Below are positions 28,105 to 36,654 of a DNA stretch of 64,000 nucleotides, one piece after another. The stretch is from the NCBI GenBank assembly GCA_002706685.1, contig PALV01000015.1, positions 62,001-126,000 of the forward strand. The letters run 5' to 3'. The translations under genes were made by a program, and so were the position numbers. The number at the start of each line of letters is the position of its first letter. Position 1 is the first letter of the stretch. The notes under the pieces were generated by a model. It was not told the origin of the DNA. It searched no databases and saw only the letters and a list, made by a program, of their open reading frames with translations. The stretch is from Gammaproteobacteria bacterium (lineage in GTDB: Bacteria; Pseudomonadota; Gammaproteobacteria; Pseudomonadales; Pseudohongiellaceae).

Positions 28105-30108
28105 TCAGCTGCGGCGTTTGCGGAGGCGGCGGATGAAGCGGATGGGGTCTACGCAGTCGGCGGCGTCTTTTGGGAGTGGGCTGGGCTCGTTGCAGATCAG
28201 TGCTGCCAGGTGTTCCGCCGCCATCGGGCAGCTGACCGTACCATGTGACCCATGACCGATGCTCATATAAAGACCCGGTAATCGCTGCTCCGGTACGTTT
28301 GCCTGCAGATGCCGCGTACTGCCGTACTGCTCCTCGGGTAGAACCGGATCGGGCACCTGGCCGATCAGCGGCATGAAGTCCAGTGAGCTGCCACGAAATG
28401 CCACCCGGCCCGCGAGAGGTGAGCCCTTATCGAGATCCAGCTCGCTGGCGATGACACCCAGTTTCTCCAGGTTTTCCTGATGTTCGGTTTCTGACAGTTC
28501 TGCCGAGTCGCTGTTCTTGACGTAGCTGGCGCCAACGCAATGCACGCCGTCAAACGCGGGAGCAAGATAACGTTCTGAGCAGACAACACTGTTCAACTGG
28601 CTGCTTGTACTGCTTGCCGGAATATGGCTGACCTGGCCCCTTAATGGCTGGACAGGATAAAGCTCAGTCTGTTGCAGTGCAGTGGCGGAATAACTGTTGG
28701 CGACGACCACGCAGGCGCTTTCGGCAATCAGATTGTTCTGGTCGTCATACAGTTGCCAGCGCTGCGTATTTTCTGAAAACTGCAGCGCTGCTACTGAGGT
28801 ATCTGTTTTTACGTTGATCAAGGGATGATCCATGCAGATCCGACAGCTGGCTGCCGGGTTGATCCAGCCGCCGCCAGGCAGCCAGGTTCCGCCCTCATCA
28901 AGCGAGACACCGCCAAGTTGTTGTGTCTGTGCTGCCGTCACGGTCTGCAGGATCTGGGGCGAATAGTGTTGGTAAGTGTCGCTGCTGCTCTCGGAGCTGC
29001 GTGTATTCCTGTAGGCACTGTCCAGCGTCAGCACGCCGCAGGGATTCCATTGCACCGCGTTATTGCTGGTGTTTGCCAGTGACTGATAGAAGCGCAGAGC
29101 AAAGAGATAGCTGTGTGTATTGAATGCCCACAATTGATCCTGCTGCTTGTTGCGCCGCAGTTGCACTACAGCCTGCCGGTTGCCTGATGCGCCGCTGGCG
29201 GCTTGTGACTGTTTTTCCAGCACAGTTACTTTGATTCCGCGCGTGACCAGCGCGCGGGCAACGGTGGCGCCGGCCAGCCCACTTCCAATTACGAGCGCTG
29301 AAGCGGGCATGCTTGATCCCTTGACCTGCCTGGCTTCGACGCTGTCCGCCTGACCCTGATACGTGGCAAACAGCATTTGCCGCTTGCGGCCAAAACCGGG
29401 GCGTTTATCCACATCAAAACCCAATTCCCGCAGATAGCGCACAACGCGTCCGGTGACACTGTAGCTGCTGAGCGTTGATCCGGGACGGCACAGTCTGCCT
29501 ATCGTGTCGAGCAGCGAGTCGCTCCACAGTTCCGGATTGCGTGCGGGGGTAAAACCGTCCAGGAACCAGGCGTCGACGCTGGCGTTCTGGTTGCTCTGCG
29601 CGTTAAGCGCTGTCAGTGCGTCACCGTAGTACAGGTCAAGTGTGATATCAGTCAGCGGAAGCCGGTGATACCCGGCAGTGTGATCGGGGTAAAGTGGCAG
29701 CAATTTATCGCGCCACTCCGCTAGCTCGGGCCACTGTTGTAGGGCCTTTTTTAATGCGGACAGAGTCAGTGGGTGTTTCTCGCAGCTGATGTAGTGAAGG
29801 CGCAGATGCTGGCAGGCTGCCTGTTGCCAGAGTCGCCAGGTACACAGAAAGTTCAGGCCAGTGCCAAAGCCCAGCTCTGCGATGACAAATACTGCTTTTT
29901 GTCCGCTGCGCTGCAGCTCTGCATCCAGCCGCTGCCAGCGCCCGAGCAGGTCATTGGCCTGCAGGAATACGTGATGGGTTTCGGCCAGTCCGCCCTCGCG
30001 GGAAAAATAAACGTCAGCGTACTCAGGAGAGTAGGGAGCGCCATCTTCCTGCCACTGAAGCTGTGCGTTGGAAAGCGCGCTGTTATCGGTTGTGGACTGG
30101 TCAGACAT
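28105..30108 (-). CDS. mnmC: Bifunctional tRNA 5-methylaminomethyl-2-thiouridine synthesis protein MnmC
   Basis: A 667-residue fusion. The N-terminal SAM-dependent methyltransferase domain (about 1-240) has the motif ELGFGTGLNF (residues 78-87) and WFLDGFTPARNPELW. The C-terminal FAD-dependent oxidase domain (about 265-660) has VIGSGLAGATVARAL and GSHGTVSCPMAAEHLA. MnmC converts cmnm5U to nm5U and then to mnm5U at the wobble position of several tRNAs. Both catalytic halves look intact. The open frame continues upstream to 30189; the ATG at 30108 gives MSDQSTTDNS and a normal length. The structured repeat copy B sits right after its stop. Confidence 0.95.
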   Translation of the reverse strand: MSDQSTTDNSALSNAQLQWQEDGAPYSPEYADVYFSREGGLAETHHVFLQANDLLGRWQRLDAELQRSGQKAVFVIAELGFGTGLNFLCTWRLWQQAACQHLRLHYISCEKHPLTLSALKKALQQWPELAEWRDKLLPLYPDHTAGYHRLPLTDITLDLYYGDALTALNAQSNQNASVDAWFLDGFTPARNPELWSDSLLDTIGRLCRPGSTLSSYSVTGRVVRYLRELGFDVDKRPGFGRKRQMLFATYQGQADSVEARQVKGSSMPASALVIGSGLAGATVARALVTRGIKVTVLEKQSQAASGASGNRQAVVQLRRNKQQDQLWAFNTHSYLFALRFYQSLANTSNNAVQWNPCGVLTLDSAYRNTRSSESSSDTYQHYSPQILQTVTAAQTQQLGGVSLDEGGTWLPGGGWINPAASCRICMDHPLINVKTDTSVAALQFSENTQRWQLYDDQNNLIAESACVVVANSYSATALQQTELYPVQPLRGQVSHIPASSTSSQLNSVVCSERYLAPAFDGVHCVGASYVKNSDSAELSETEHQENLEKLGVIASELDLDKGSPLAGRVAFRGSSLDFMPLIGQVPDPVLPEEQYGSTRHLQANVPEQRLPGLYMSIGHGSHGTVSCPMAAEHLAALICNEPSPLPKDAADCVDPIRFIRRLRKRRS

Positions 30109-30292
30109 GGGCGGTCGCGTGAGGATTTTTGTCGGGTGATTGCGGTAAAGGGGGCTATTGTACTGGAAACAGGCACGATTGGCCGACAATTAGGTTGACG
30201 CTGAAGTGTGTAAACAGGGGCTCAGTGGTGTAAAATGCGCCTCTTTCCCAAGATACACGACCCGCACTTACGATTCAGCGACAGGATGACCA

Positions 30293-31388
30293 ATGGAAAT
30301 CAACCCCTTGCTCCAGAAAATCAAAGACTTCACCGAGCGGACCAATACGCTCAGGGGGTATCTTTGACTACGATACCAAGAAAGAACGCCTGACAGAGGT
30401 TGAGCTGGAGCTGGGTGAATCGGCTGTCTGGGACAAGCCGGAATACGCACAGGAGCTGGGGCGCGAGCGCGCCAATCTGGAACGTGTTGTAGGTACCATA
30501 GATTCGCTGTACACGGGTCTGTCTGACAATAAAGAACTTTTACAGCTTGCCCAGGAAGAGGGAGACCAGGACCTCTTTACTGAAGTTGGTAATGAACTGG
30601 GCCGGCTGGAAACAGAACTCAATGCGCTGGAATTCCGCCGCATGTTCTCTGGCAAAATGGATCCCAACAGTGCCTTCCTGGAAATTCAGGCTGGCTCTGG
30701 TGGTACCGAAGCTCAGGACTGGGCCGAGATGCTCATGCGCATGTATATGCGCTGGGGTGAAGACAAGGGCTTTAACGTGGAAGTCATGGAAGTCTCCCCG
30801 GGTGAAGTGGCTGGTATCAAGGGCGCGACGCTGTTTTTTGGTGGTGAATACGCCTTTGGCTGGCTGCGCACGGAAACCGGCGTGCATCGCCTGGTTCGCA
30901 AGTCGCCGTTTGACTCGGGTAACCGACGCCATACTTCCTTCTCGTCAGTGTTTGTGTCGCCGGAAATCGACGATGACATCGAGATTGATCTGGACATGTC
31001 GCAGGTCCGTGTCGATACCTACCGCTCCAGTGGCGCCGGTGGCCAGCACGTTAATACCACTGACTCCGCGATTCGACTGACGCACCTGCCGAGCGGCATC
31101 GTGGTGCAGTGTCAGAACCAGCGTTCGCAGCACAAGAACAAGGATCAGGCGATCAAACAACTGAAAGCCAAGCTCTATGAGATGGAAGAGCTGAAACGTC
31201 GTGAAGAGGCGCAGGCGGTAGAAGCCGAAAAAGCCGACATTGGCTGGGGCAGTCAGATCCGATCCTATGTTCTTGATCAGTCACGTATCAAGGACCTGCG
31301 TACCAACGTGGAGAACACCAACACCGGTGCCGTTCTGGACGGTGACCTGGACCGCTTTATTGAAGCCAGCCTGAAAATGGGACTGTAA
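30293..31388 (+). CDS. prfB: Peptide chain release factor 2 (programmed +1 frameshift)
   Basis: RF2, 364 residues after frameshifting, terminates translation at UGA and UAA. The first frame from ATG reads 24 codons to an in-frame TGA at 30365-30367. The classic shift site CTT-TGA-C follows an AGGGGG internal Shine-Dalgarno (30353-30358 region), and reading resumes at GAC (30366). The shifted frame contains the UGA-specificity tripeptide SPF and the catalytic GGQ loop (SGAGGQHVN). Frameshifting lets RF2 regulate its own level. lysS follows 4 bases later, as in E. coli. A TAAAAT at 30231-30236 may be the -10. Confidence 0.97.
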
Positions 31389-31392
31389 ACAG

Positions 31393-32913
31393 ATGAGTGA
31401 TAGCAACGATCAAAACAATGCCGCCAGCCAGGCTCAGGCTGCACAGGAAGAAAACAAACTGATTGCGCAGCGCCGTGACAAACTGCACGCCATTCAGCGC
31501 AGCCGCAATGCGTTTCCAAACACCTTCCGTCGCGATGCAATGGCCGCCGACCTGCACCAGCAGTACGCCGAGAATACCCGCGAAGAGCTTGAATCACTGG
31601 CCCGCAAGGTCAAGGTTGCAGGCAGGTTGATTCGCCAGCGTGGACCTTTCCTGGTGATTCAGGACGCCAGTGATGCCATTCAGCTTTATGTCAATCACAA
31701 GGCCCTGCCGGCAGAAATGATGGCCGAAATCAAGGATCTGGATCTGGGTGATATTGTTGGTGTGAGCGGCGAAATGTTTCGTACCGGCAAAGGTGAGCTG
31801 ACAGTGAACGTTGAGTCGCTGCAGCTGCTGACCAAGGCGCTGCGCCCCCTGCCTGACAAGTGGAAGGGCCTGACGGATACCGAAGTCCGTTATCGCCAGC
31901 GTTACGTTGACCTGATTGCCAACGAAGAGTCGCGTCGCACATTCATGTTGCGCTCAAAGCTGATCAACAGCATGCGCAACTACTTCCAGAAGCACAACTT
32001 CATGGAAGTGGAAACTCCAATGATGCAGGTGATCCCCGGTGGCGCCACGGCCAAGCCCTTTGTCACCCATCACAATGCGCTGGATCAGACCATGTACCTG
32101 CGAATTGCACCGGAGCTTTATCTGAAGCGACTGGTCGTTGGCGGTTTTGAGCGGGTTTTTGAAATCAACCGGAACTTCCGTAATGAAGGTCTGTCGACAC
32201 GCCACAACCCAGAGTTCACGATGGTCGAGTTCTATCAGGCCTATGCCGACTATCACGATCTGATGGATTTTACTGAAGACATGCTGCGTACGCTGGCTGT
32301 CGAAGTGCTGGGTACAACCGAAATCGAGTACCAGGGCCTCAAGATCAATCTGGGCGAGCCATTTGCGCGGCTGCCAGTAAAAGACTCAATCCTCAAGCAT
32401 TGCCAGGGCGTTACGGCCGAGCAGCTGGAGTCCCGTCCAGCGGCCGTCGAGCTGGCGAAATCATTTGGCATCAAAGTCGATGATGGCTGGGGGCTGGGTC
32501 GCATCATGATGGAAATATTCGACGAGAAAGTTGAACACCATCTGCTGCAGCCAACCTTTATCACCGAATACCCCACTGAGGTGTCACCACTGGCGCGTCG
32601 CAATGATGAGAACCCCGACGTCACCGATCGTTTTGAACTGATCATCGGTGGTCGCGAGCTCGCCAATGGTTTCTCCGAGCTTAATGATGCCGAGGACCAG
32701 GCCGCACGCTTCCGTGAGCAGGTTGAACAGAAAGATGCTGGTGATGACGAAGCCATGCACTACGATGCGGACTACATTACGGCGCTGGAGTACGGACTGC
32801 CACCAACAGCGGGTGAGGGCATCGGTGTCGATCGACTGGTCATGCTGTTTACTGACGCACCATCCATCCGAGATGTGCTGCTGTTCCCTCACATGCGACC
32901 TGCCAAGGACTGA
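31393..32913 (+). CDS. lysS: Lysyl-tRNA synthetase, class II
   Basis: The 506-residue synthetase has an N-terminal OB-fold ([21 protein letters not shown]), a motif 2 region with [21 protein letters not shown], and motif 3 [13 protein letters not shown] near the C-terminus. It charges tRNA-Lys; the cognate gene lies at 16.6 kb. It forms the conserved prfB-lysS pair. The stop overlaps the ung start (TGATG). Length agrees with bacterial LysS (505 in E. coli). Confidence 0.97.
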   Translation: MSDSNDQNNAASQAQAAQEENKLIAQRRDKLHAIQRSRNAFPNTFRRDAMAADLHQQYAENTREELESLARKVKVAGRLIRQRGPFLVIQDASDAIQLYVNHKALPAEMMAEIKDLDLGDIVGVSGEMFRTGKGELTVNVESLQLLTKALRPLPDKWKGLTDTEVRYRQRYVDLIANEESRRTFMLRSKLINSMRNYFQKHNFMEVETPMMQVIPGGATAKPFVTHHNALDQTMYLRIAPELYLKRLVVGGFERVFEINRNFRNEGLSTRHNPEFTMVEFYQAYADYHDLMDFTEDMLRTLAVEVLGTTEIEYQGLKINLGEPFARLPVKDSILKHCQGVTAEQLESRPAAVELAKSFGIKVDDGWGLGRIMMEIFDEKVEHHLLQPTFITEYPTEVSPLARRNDENPDVTDRFELIIGGRELANGFSELNDAEDQAARFREQVEQKDAGDDEAMHYDADYITALEYGLPPTAGEGIGVDRLVMLFTDAPSIRDVLLFPHMRPAKD

Positions 32914-33611
32914 TGACTGGCATGACTGAACAGACTCGCGACATTCAGCTGGAGCCCAGTTGGAAGGCCGAGCTGGCAGGTGAGTTCGACAAACCCTATA
33001 TGCAATCCCTGCGGCAGTTTCTGCTGCAGGAAAAGCAGCAGGGGCAGCAGATATTTCCACCCGGCAACCAGATTTTTAATGCGTTGAACACCACGCCGTT
33101 TGATAAAGTCCGCGTGGTGATTCTTGGTCAGGACCCCTATCATGGACCTGGCCAGGCGCATGGTCTGTGTTTCTCGGTCCAGCAGGATGTTGCGGTGCCG
33201 CCGTCTCTGCAGAACATCTACAAAGAGCTGCATGCGGACCTGGGTTTGCCAGTGCCTTCCCACGGTAATCTCATGCAATGGGCAGAGCAGGGTGTGCTAC
33301 TGCTTAATGCGGTTCTGACAGTGCGCGCCGGTCAGGCGAATTCGCATCAGGGCAAAGGCTGGGAGCACTTCACGGATCGTATTGTTGAGCTATTGAATGA
33401 GCGCCGCGAGCACCTGGTATTCATGCTGTGGGGCAGTTACGCGCAGCGCAAAGGTGCGATGATCGACAGGAGAAGACATTTGGTACTTAGCTCGCCACAC
33501 CCGTCGCCGCTTTCGGCGCATCGCGGCTTTCTGGGGAATCGACACTTCTCAAAAACCAACCAGTACCTGCAACAACAACAGTTGGCCAGTATCGACTGGC
33601 AGATTCGCTAA
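32913..33611 (+). CDS. ung: Uracil-DNA glycosylase
   Basis: A 232-residue family 1 glycosylase that removes uracil from DNA. The water-activating loop GQDPYHG (Asp74, His77) and the DNA-intercalation loop [11 protein letters not shown] near residue 195 are both intact, as is [19 protein letters not shown] in the middle. Starting at the overlap with lysS is supported by normal length; an ATG three codons later is possible. It probably shares the prfB-lysS transcript. Confidence 0.96.
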   Translation: MTGMTEQTRDIQLEPSWKAELAGEFDKPYMQSLRQFLLQEKQQGQQIFPPGNQIFNALNTTPFDKVRVVILGQDPYHGPGQAHGLCFSVQQDVAVPPSLQNIYKELHADLGLPVPSHGNLMQWAEQGVLLLNAVLTVRAGQANSHQGKGWEHFTDRIVELLNERREHLVFMLWGSYAQRKGAMIDRRRHLVLSSPHPSPLSAHRGFLGNRHFSKTNQYLQQQQLASIDWQIR

Positions 33612-33629
33612 GCCAGAACGGAGATCCTT

Positions 33630-34802
33630 ATGTCAGAAGCACTCGCCAGCAATCACTGTATCGTCATTGGTGCCAGTCATGCGGGATCACAACTCGCCGT
33701 TCATCTGCGTAAAAGTGGCTGGACTGGAAAGATCACATTGATCGGGGATGAGCCCCAGCTGCCGTATCACCGTCCGCCGCTGTCCAAGGCTGTCATGTCC
33801 GGAGAAAAAAGTGCAGAGCAGATTCTTTTGCGGCCCGAGCAGATGTATCAGGCGCAGAATATCGACCTGCGATTGAACACTCGAGTGGCGGCCATCCTGC
33901 CTCAGGAAAAGCGTGTACAACTGACAACGGGTGAGTCACTGGCTTACGACAAGCTGGCCCTGTGCACCGGCGCAAGACCCATTCATCTGCCCCTGGGAGA
34001 TGCGCTGGATGGTGTCTTTTACCTTCGCACGCTGGCCGACGTTGAGGCGATTCGCGCCAGGCTGGACCAGGTGACCGATGTCGTGGTGATCGGAGCTGGC
34101 TATATCGGACTGGAAGCGGCCGCAGTGCTGCGCAAACTGGGTAAGCAGGTAACTGTGCTGGAACGCGAGAGTCGTGTGCTCAAGCGGGTGACAGGCGAGC
34201 AGATGTCAGACTTTTTTGCCAGGCTGCATGAACAACATGGCGTGCAGCTGTACTGCAATGCCGAAGTTGTAGCCATCAACGGGCGTGGCCAGGTTGATTC
34301 CGTCAGTTGTGCCGATGGCCGCACGATCAAGGCGCAGATGGTAATCGTTGGTGTAGGAGTGGTGCCCGAGACGTCTCTGGCCGAGTCTGCCGAGCTGCGC
34401 ATAGAAAATGGTATTTATGTTGATGAACAGGCGCGCACCAGTGATCCTGATATTTTTGCTGCGGGCGATTGCACTTCGCATCCCAGTGACTTTTATCAAC
34501 GTCGTGTCCGGCTGGAGTCGGTACAGAATGCCAATGATCAGTCGCGCGTGGCCGCTGCCAATATCTGTGGCGGCTCTGATGTGTATCACGTGACCCCATG
34601 GTTCTGGTCAGATCAGTATGATGTGAAGCTTCAGTCAGTAGGTCTGTGCCATGGCCATGATGAGGTGCAAACCGATGGCTCGCCGGAAACCGCAGTGGAA
34701 GAGGGGATGGTGGTCAGGTACTTCAGAGAAGGCAAGCTGATTGCTGCGGATTGCATCAATCGCGCGCGCGACTTTATGGCTATCAAAAAGGAAATGGTCT
34801 GA
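33630..34802 (+). CDS. FAD-dependent NAD(P)H ferredoxin/rubredoxin reductase family protein
   Basis: A 390-residue flavoprotein of the pyridine nucleotide-disulfide reductase superfamily without a redox disulfide. The FAD site is IGASHAGSQLAVHLR (around residue 14). The NAD(P)H site is IGAGYIGLEAAAVLRKLGKQVTVLE (around 153), and a second FAD segment is DPDIFAAGDCTSHP. The C-terminal reductase domain contains WFWSDQYDVKLQSVGL. Relatives deliver electrons to ferredoxins or rubredoxins of oxygenases and P450s, but no such partner is encoded here, so the acceptor is unknown. It follows ung by 18 bases. Confidence 0.88.
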   Translation: MSEALASNHCIVIGASHAGSQLAVHLRKSGWTGKITLIGDEPQLPYHRPPLSKAVMSGEKSAEQILLRPEQMYQAQNIDLRLNTRVAAILPQEKRVQLTTGESLAYDKLALCTGARPIHLPLGDALDGVFYLRTLADVEAIRARLDQVTDVVVIGAGYIGLEAAAVLRKLGKQVTVLERESRVLKRVTGEQMSDFFARLHEQHGVQLYCNAEVVAINGRGQVDSVSCADGRTIKAQMVIVGVGVVPETSLAESAELRIENGIYVDEQARTSDPDIFAAGDCTSHPSDFYQRRVRLESVQNANDQSRVAAANICGGSDVYHVTPWFWSDQYDVKLQSVGLCHGHDEVQTDGSPETAVEEGMVVRYFREGKLIAADCINRARDFMAIKKEMV

Positions 34803-34875
34803 ACTCAGGGTCGCACTTTAAAGCGATGAGACAATTCAGCCTTGATGCGCCAGTGAGTCCTCGGGACTTTGATCT

Positions 34876-35238
34876 TTACTGGTCAGCGCCATCATAGATG
34901 CAGCCGCTGGTGCAGGTTTCGCGTATTTCCACACGCACCAGTTGTGGTAGCGTCGGGCGAAGTTTCTGCCAGATCCAGCGTGCAATGTTTTCACTGGTCG
35001 GATTGTCGAGACCAGGAATGTCGTTCAGATAATGATGATCGAGTTGTTCCCAGACGGGTTTGAATGCCGACTTGATATCACCAAAGTCCATGACCCAGCC
35101 ACTGCGCTCACCAACCGGCCCGGCGACGACCAGCCTGACCTGAAATGAGTGCCCATGCAGGCGCGCGCACTTGTGTCCTTCGGGGACATTGGGCAGCCGA
35201 TGGGCAGCTTCGAAGTTGAACTCTTTGTAGATTTCCAT
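34876..35238 (-). CDS. queD: 6-carboxy-5,6,7,8-tetrahydropterin synthase QueD
   Basis: A 120-residue enzyme of the PTPS family that makes carboxy-tetrahydropterin from dihydroneopterin triphosphate, the substrate of QueE. Zinc-ligating His13, His28 and His30 (AAHRL, RLHGHSF) and the catalytic Cys24 are present, with [11 protein letters not shown] and [11 protein letters not shown] further on. The ATG at 35238 matches family length; the longer frame adds non-conserved residues. It converges on the flavin reductase gene and diverges from the tRNA-Val promoter. Confidence 0.95.
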   Translation of the reverse strand: MEIYKEFNFEAAHRLPNVPEGHKCARLHGHSFQVRLVVAGPVGERSGWVMDFGDIKSAFKPVWEQLDHHYLNDIPGLDNPTSENIARWIWQKLRPTLPQLVRVEIRETCTSGCIYDGADQ

Positions 35239-35332
35239 GGGTCGGGTATGGCCGATTGATGTAAAATTTTCGAGGGCCAAAATGGTACCGTTAACCGCCC
35301 GGAATTGATAGACAGAAAATCTTAAATTTTAT

Positions 35333-35360
35333 TTGACATGCCAGCTCAAGTCGGTAAAAT
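35333..35360 (+). promoter_or_regulatory. Strong sigma-70 promoter of tRNA-Val/tRNA-Asp
   Basis: A perfect TTGACA (35333-35338) and TAAAAT (35355-35360) are separated by 16 bases, followed by a GCGCGTC discriminator like those of stringently controlled stable-RNA promoters. The predicted start is near 35367, just before tRNA-Val. Confidence 0.75.
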
Positions 35361-35379
35361 GCGCGTCACTCAACACAGC

Positions 35380-35455
35380 GGGTGGTTAGCTCAGTTGGTA
35401 GAGCGTCGCCCTTACAAGGCGAATGTCGGGGGTTCAAATCCCTCACCACCCACCA
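35380..35455 (+). tRNA. tRNA-Val (anticodon TAC)
   Basis: A 76-nt cloverleaf with acceptor GGGTGGT/ACCACCC, anticodon stem TCGCC/GGCGA and loop CTTACAA (anticodon TAC). The T arm is GGGGG-TTCAAAT-CCCTC, and CCA is encoded. First gene of a two-tRNA transcript. Confidence 0.97.
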
Positions 35456-35500
35456 GACAAACAGTGACGTTGTCTGATCATTCGCAGTGTTGTGTGTCGC

Positions 35501-35577
35501 GGACCGGTAGTTCAGCTGGTTAGAATGCCGGCCTGTCACGCCGGAGGTCGCGGGTTCGAGTCCCGTCCGGTCCGCCA
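35501..35577 (+). tRNA. tRNA-Asp (anticodon GTC)
   Basis: A 77-nt cloverleaf with acceptor GGACCGG/CCGGTCC and discriminator G, loop CTGTCAC giving anticodon GTC, T arm GCGGG-TTCGAGT-CCCGT, and an encoded CCA. It is 45 bases after tRNA-Val and followed by an intrinsic terminator. The GTC wobble G is a target for queuosine made via the QueC/D/E enzymes in this window. Confidence 0.97.
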
Positions 35578-35587
35578 TTGAATTCCC

Positions 35588-35617
35588 AAAAAGCCGTTGC
35601 CTGCCAACGGCTTTTTT
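35588..35617 (+). terminator. Intrinsic terminator after tRNA-Asp
   Basis: Stem AAGCCGTTG/CAACGGCTT with loop CCTGC, preceded by an A-run and followed by TTTTTT. It is 10 bases downstream of the tRNA-Asp CCA end. Confidence 0.88.
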
Positions 35618-35650
35618 ATTGCCGGTCCATTAACATTTTGCCGGTCAGCC

Positions 35651-36595
35651 ATGATTGACTCCCCCGATTTCAGCCAGGTTCCTGTTACCCAGATAAACGA
35701 TGCACGATTGCTGCGTCGCGATGTGCAGTTGCGCCTGTTCAGACTGGATCTGGTCGACCCGGTTCTCGGTGGCAACAAATGGTTCAAGCTGTATCAGAAT
35801 CTGATGCAGGCCCGTCAGGCCGGTGCGACGACGCTGCTGAGTTTTGGTGGCGCCTGGTCCAATCACCTTTGTGCGCTTGCCGAGGCGGGTCAGCGTTACG
35901 GGTTCAGGACGATTGGCATTATCAGGGGCGAGTTGCCCGACTCACTCAATCCGGCTCTGCAGTTTGTCATTTCCAGAGGCATGCACCTTGTGCCTGTCAG
36001 CCGCACAGACTACCGGCAGCGCCATGATCCTGTCTTCATAAAACAACTGCTTGATCAGCATGGCCCCGCCTGGGTGATACCCGAGGGTGGCGCCAATCTG
36101 GCGGGCGTCGAAGGCTGCCAGCGCCTCGCGAGTCTGCTGCTTGAACAGGTCGCCGATCTCGCTGGCAGTGAAATCTGTCTGGCCTGCGGTACGGCAACTA
36201 CGCTGGCGGGACTGGTAGCCGGCCTGCAGAGCAGCAGTCTGTCGCCGGCTCCAAAGGTCACCGGGCACGTGGTGCTCAAAGGTGGCGAACCGCTGACCGC
36301 CGAGGTTGCTGGCTGGTTGCAGCAACTGGGTGTCGATCCTCATGACGCGAACTGGTGGCTCGATACGCAGGATGCTCATTTTGGTGGATATGCCAAACAG
36401 CCTCAGTCGCTACTGGACTTCATTGCGGACTTTTCTGCACAACATGACGTTCCTCTGGAGCCTGTCTACTCCGGACGGCTGCTGGCAGCCATATTCACCA
36501 GGCTGGAGCGGGGTGAATATCCGCCTGGTACGCGCCTGCTGGCCCTGCATACGGGTGGTCTGCTGGCTGCCAATGTGCCCCGCTCGACAGATTAG
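35651..36595 (+). CDS. PLP-dependent D-cysteine desulfhydrase / ACC deaminase family protein
   Basis: A 314-residue fold-type II PLP enzyme. The cofactor lysine lies in LGGNKWFKLY (Lys43), followed by SFGGAWSNHLCALAEAG, which binds the substrate carboxylate, and a glycine-rich phosphate loop ACGTATTLAGLVAGL near 180. The family covers D-cysteine desulfhydrase and 1-aminocyclopropane-1-carboxylate deaminase. The two cannot be separated by eye, so no symbol is given. The frame reaches back into the tRNA terminator, but the ATG at 35651 fits family length. Confidence 0.85.
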   Translation: MIDSPDFSQVPVTQINDARLLRRDVQLRLFRLDLVDPVLGGNKWFKLYQNLMQARQAGATTLLSFGGAWSNHLCALAEAGQRYGFRTIGIIRGELPDSLNPALQFVISRGMHLVPVSRTDYRQRHDPVFIKQLLDQHGPAWVIPEGGANLAGVEGCQRLASLLLEQVADLAGSEICLACGTATTLAGLVAGLQSSSLSPAPKVTGHVVLKGGEPLTAEVAGWLQQLGVDPHDANWWLDTQDAHFGGYAKQPQSLLDFIADFSAQHDVPLEPVYSGRLLAAIFTRLERGEYPPGTRLLALHTGGLLAANVPRSTD

Positions 36596-36654
36596 TGGAA
36601 AATTTTCCCACGCCGGGTTAAGCTGCCCCAGATAAGCGAAATGGCGTGTGAATT

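Noticed and set aside
27875..28255. 126-codon frame running through repeat copy B into mnmC
   Set aside because: Its sequence is determined by the structured repeat, is rich in Arg/Pro/Ser, and overlaps the end of mnmC antisense.
30293..30367. Apparent nonsense-truncated or frameshifted prfB pseudogene
   Set aside because: The CTT-TGA-C site with upstream AGGGGG is the known programmed frameshift of RF2; the full-length product is intact.
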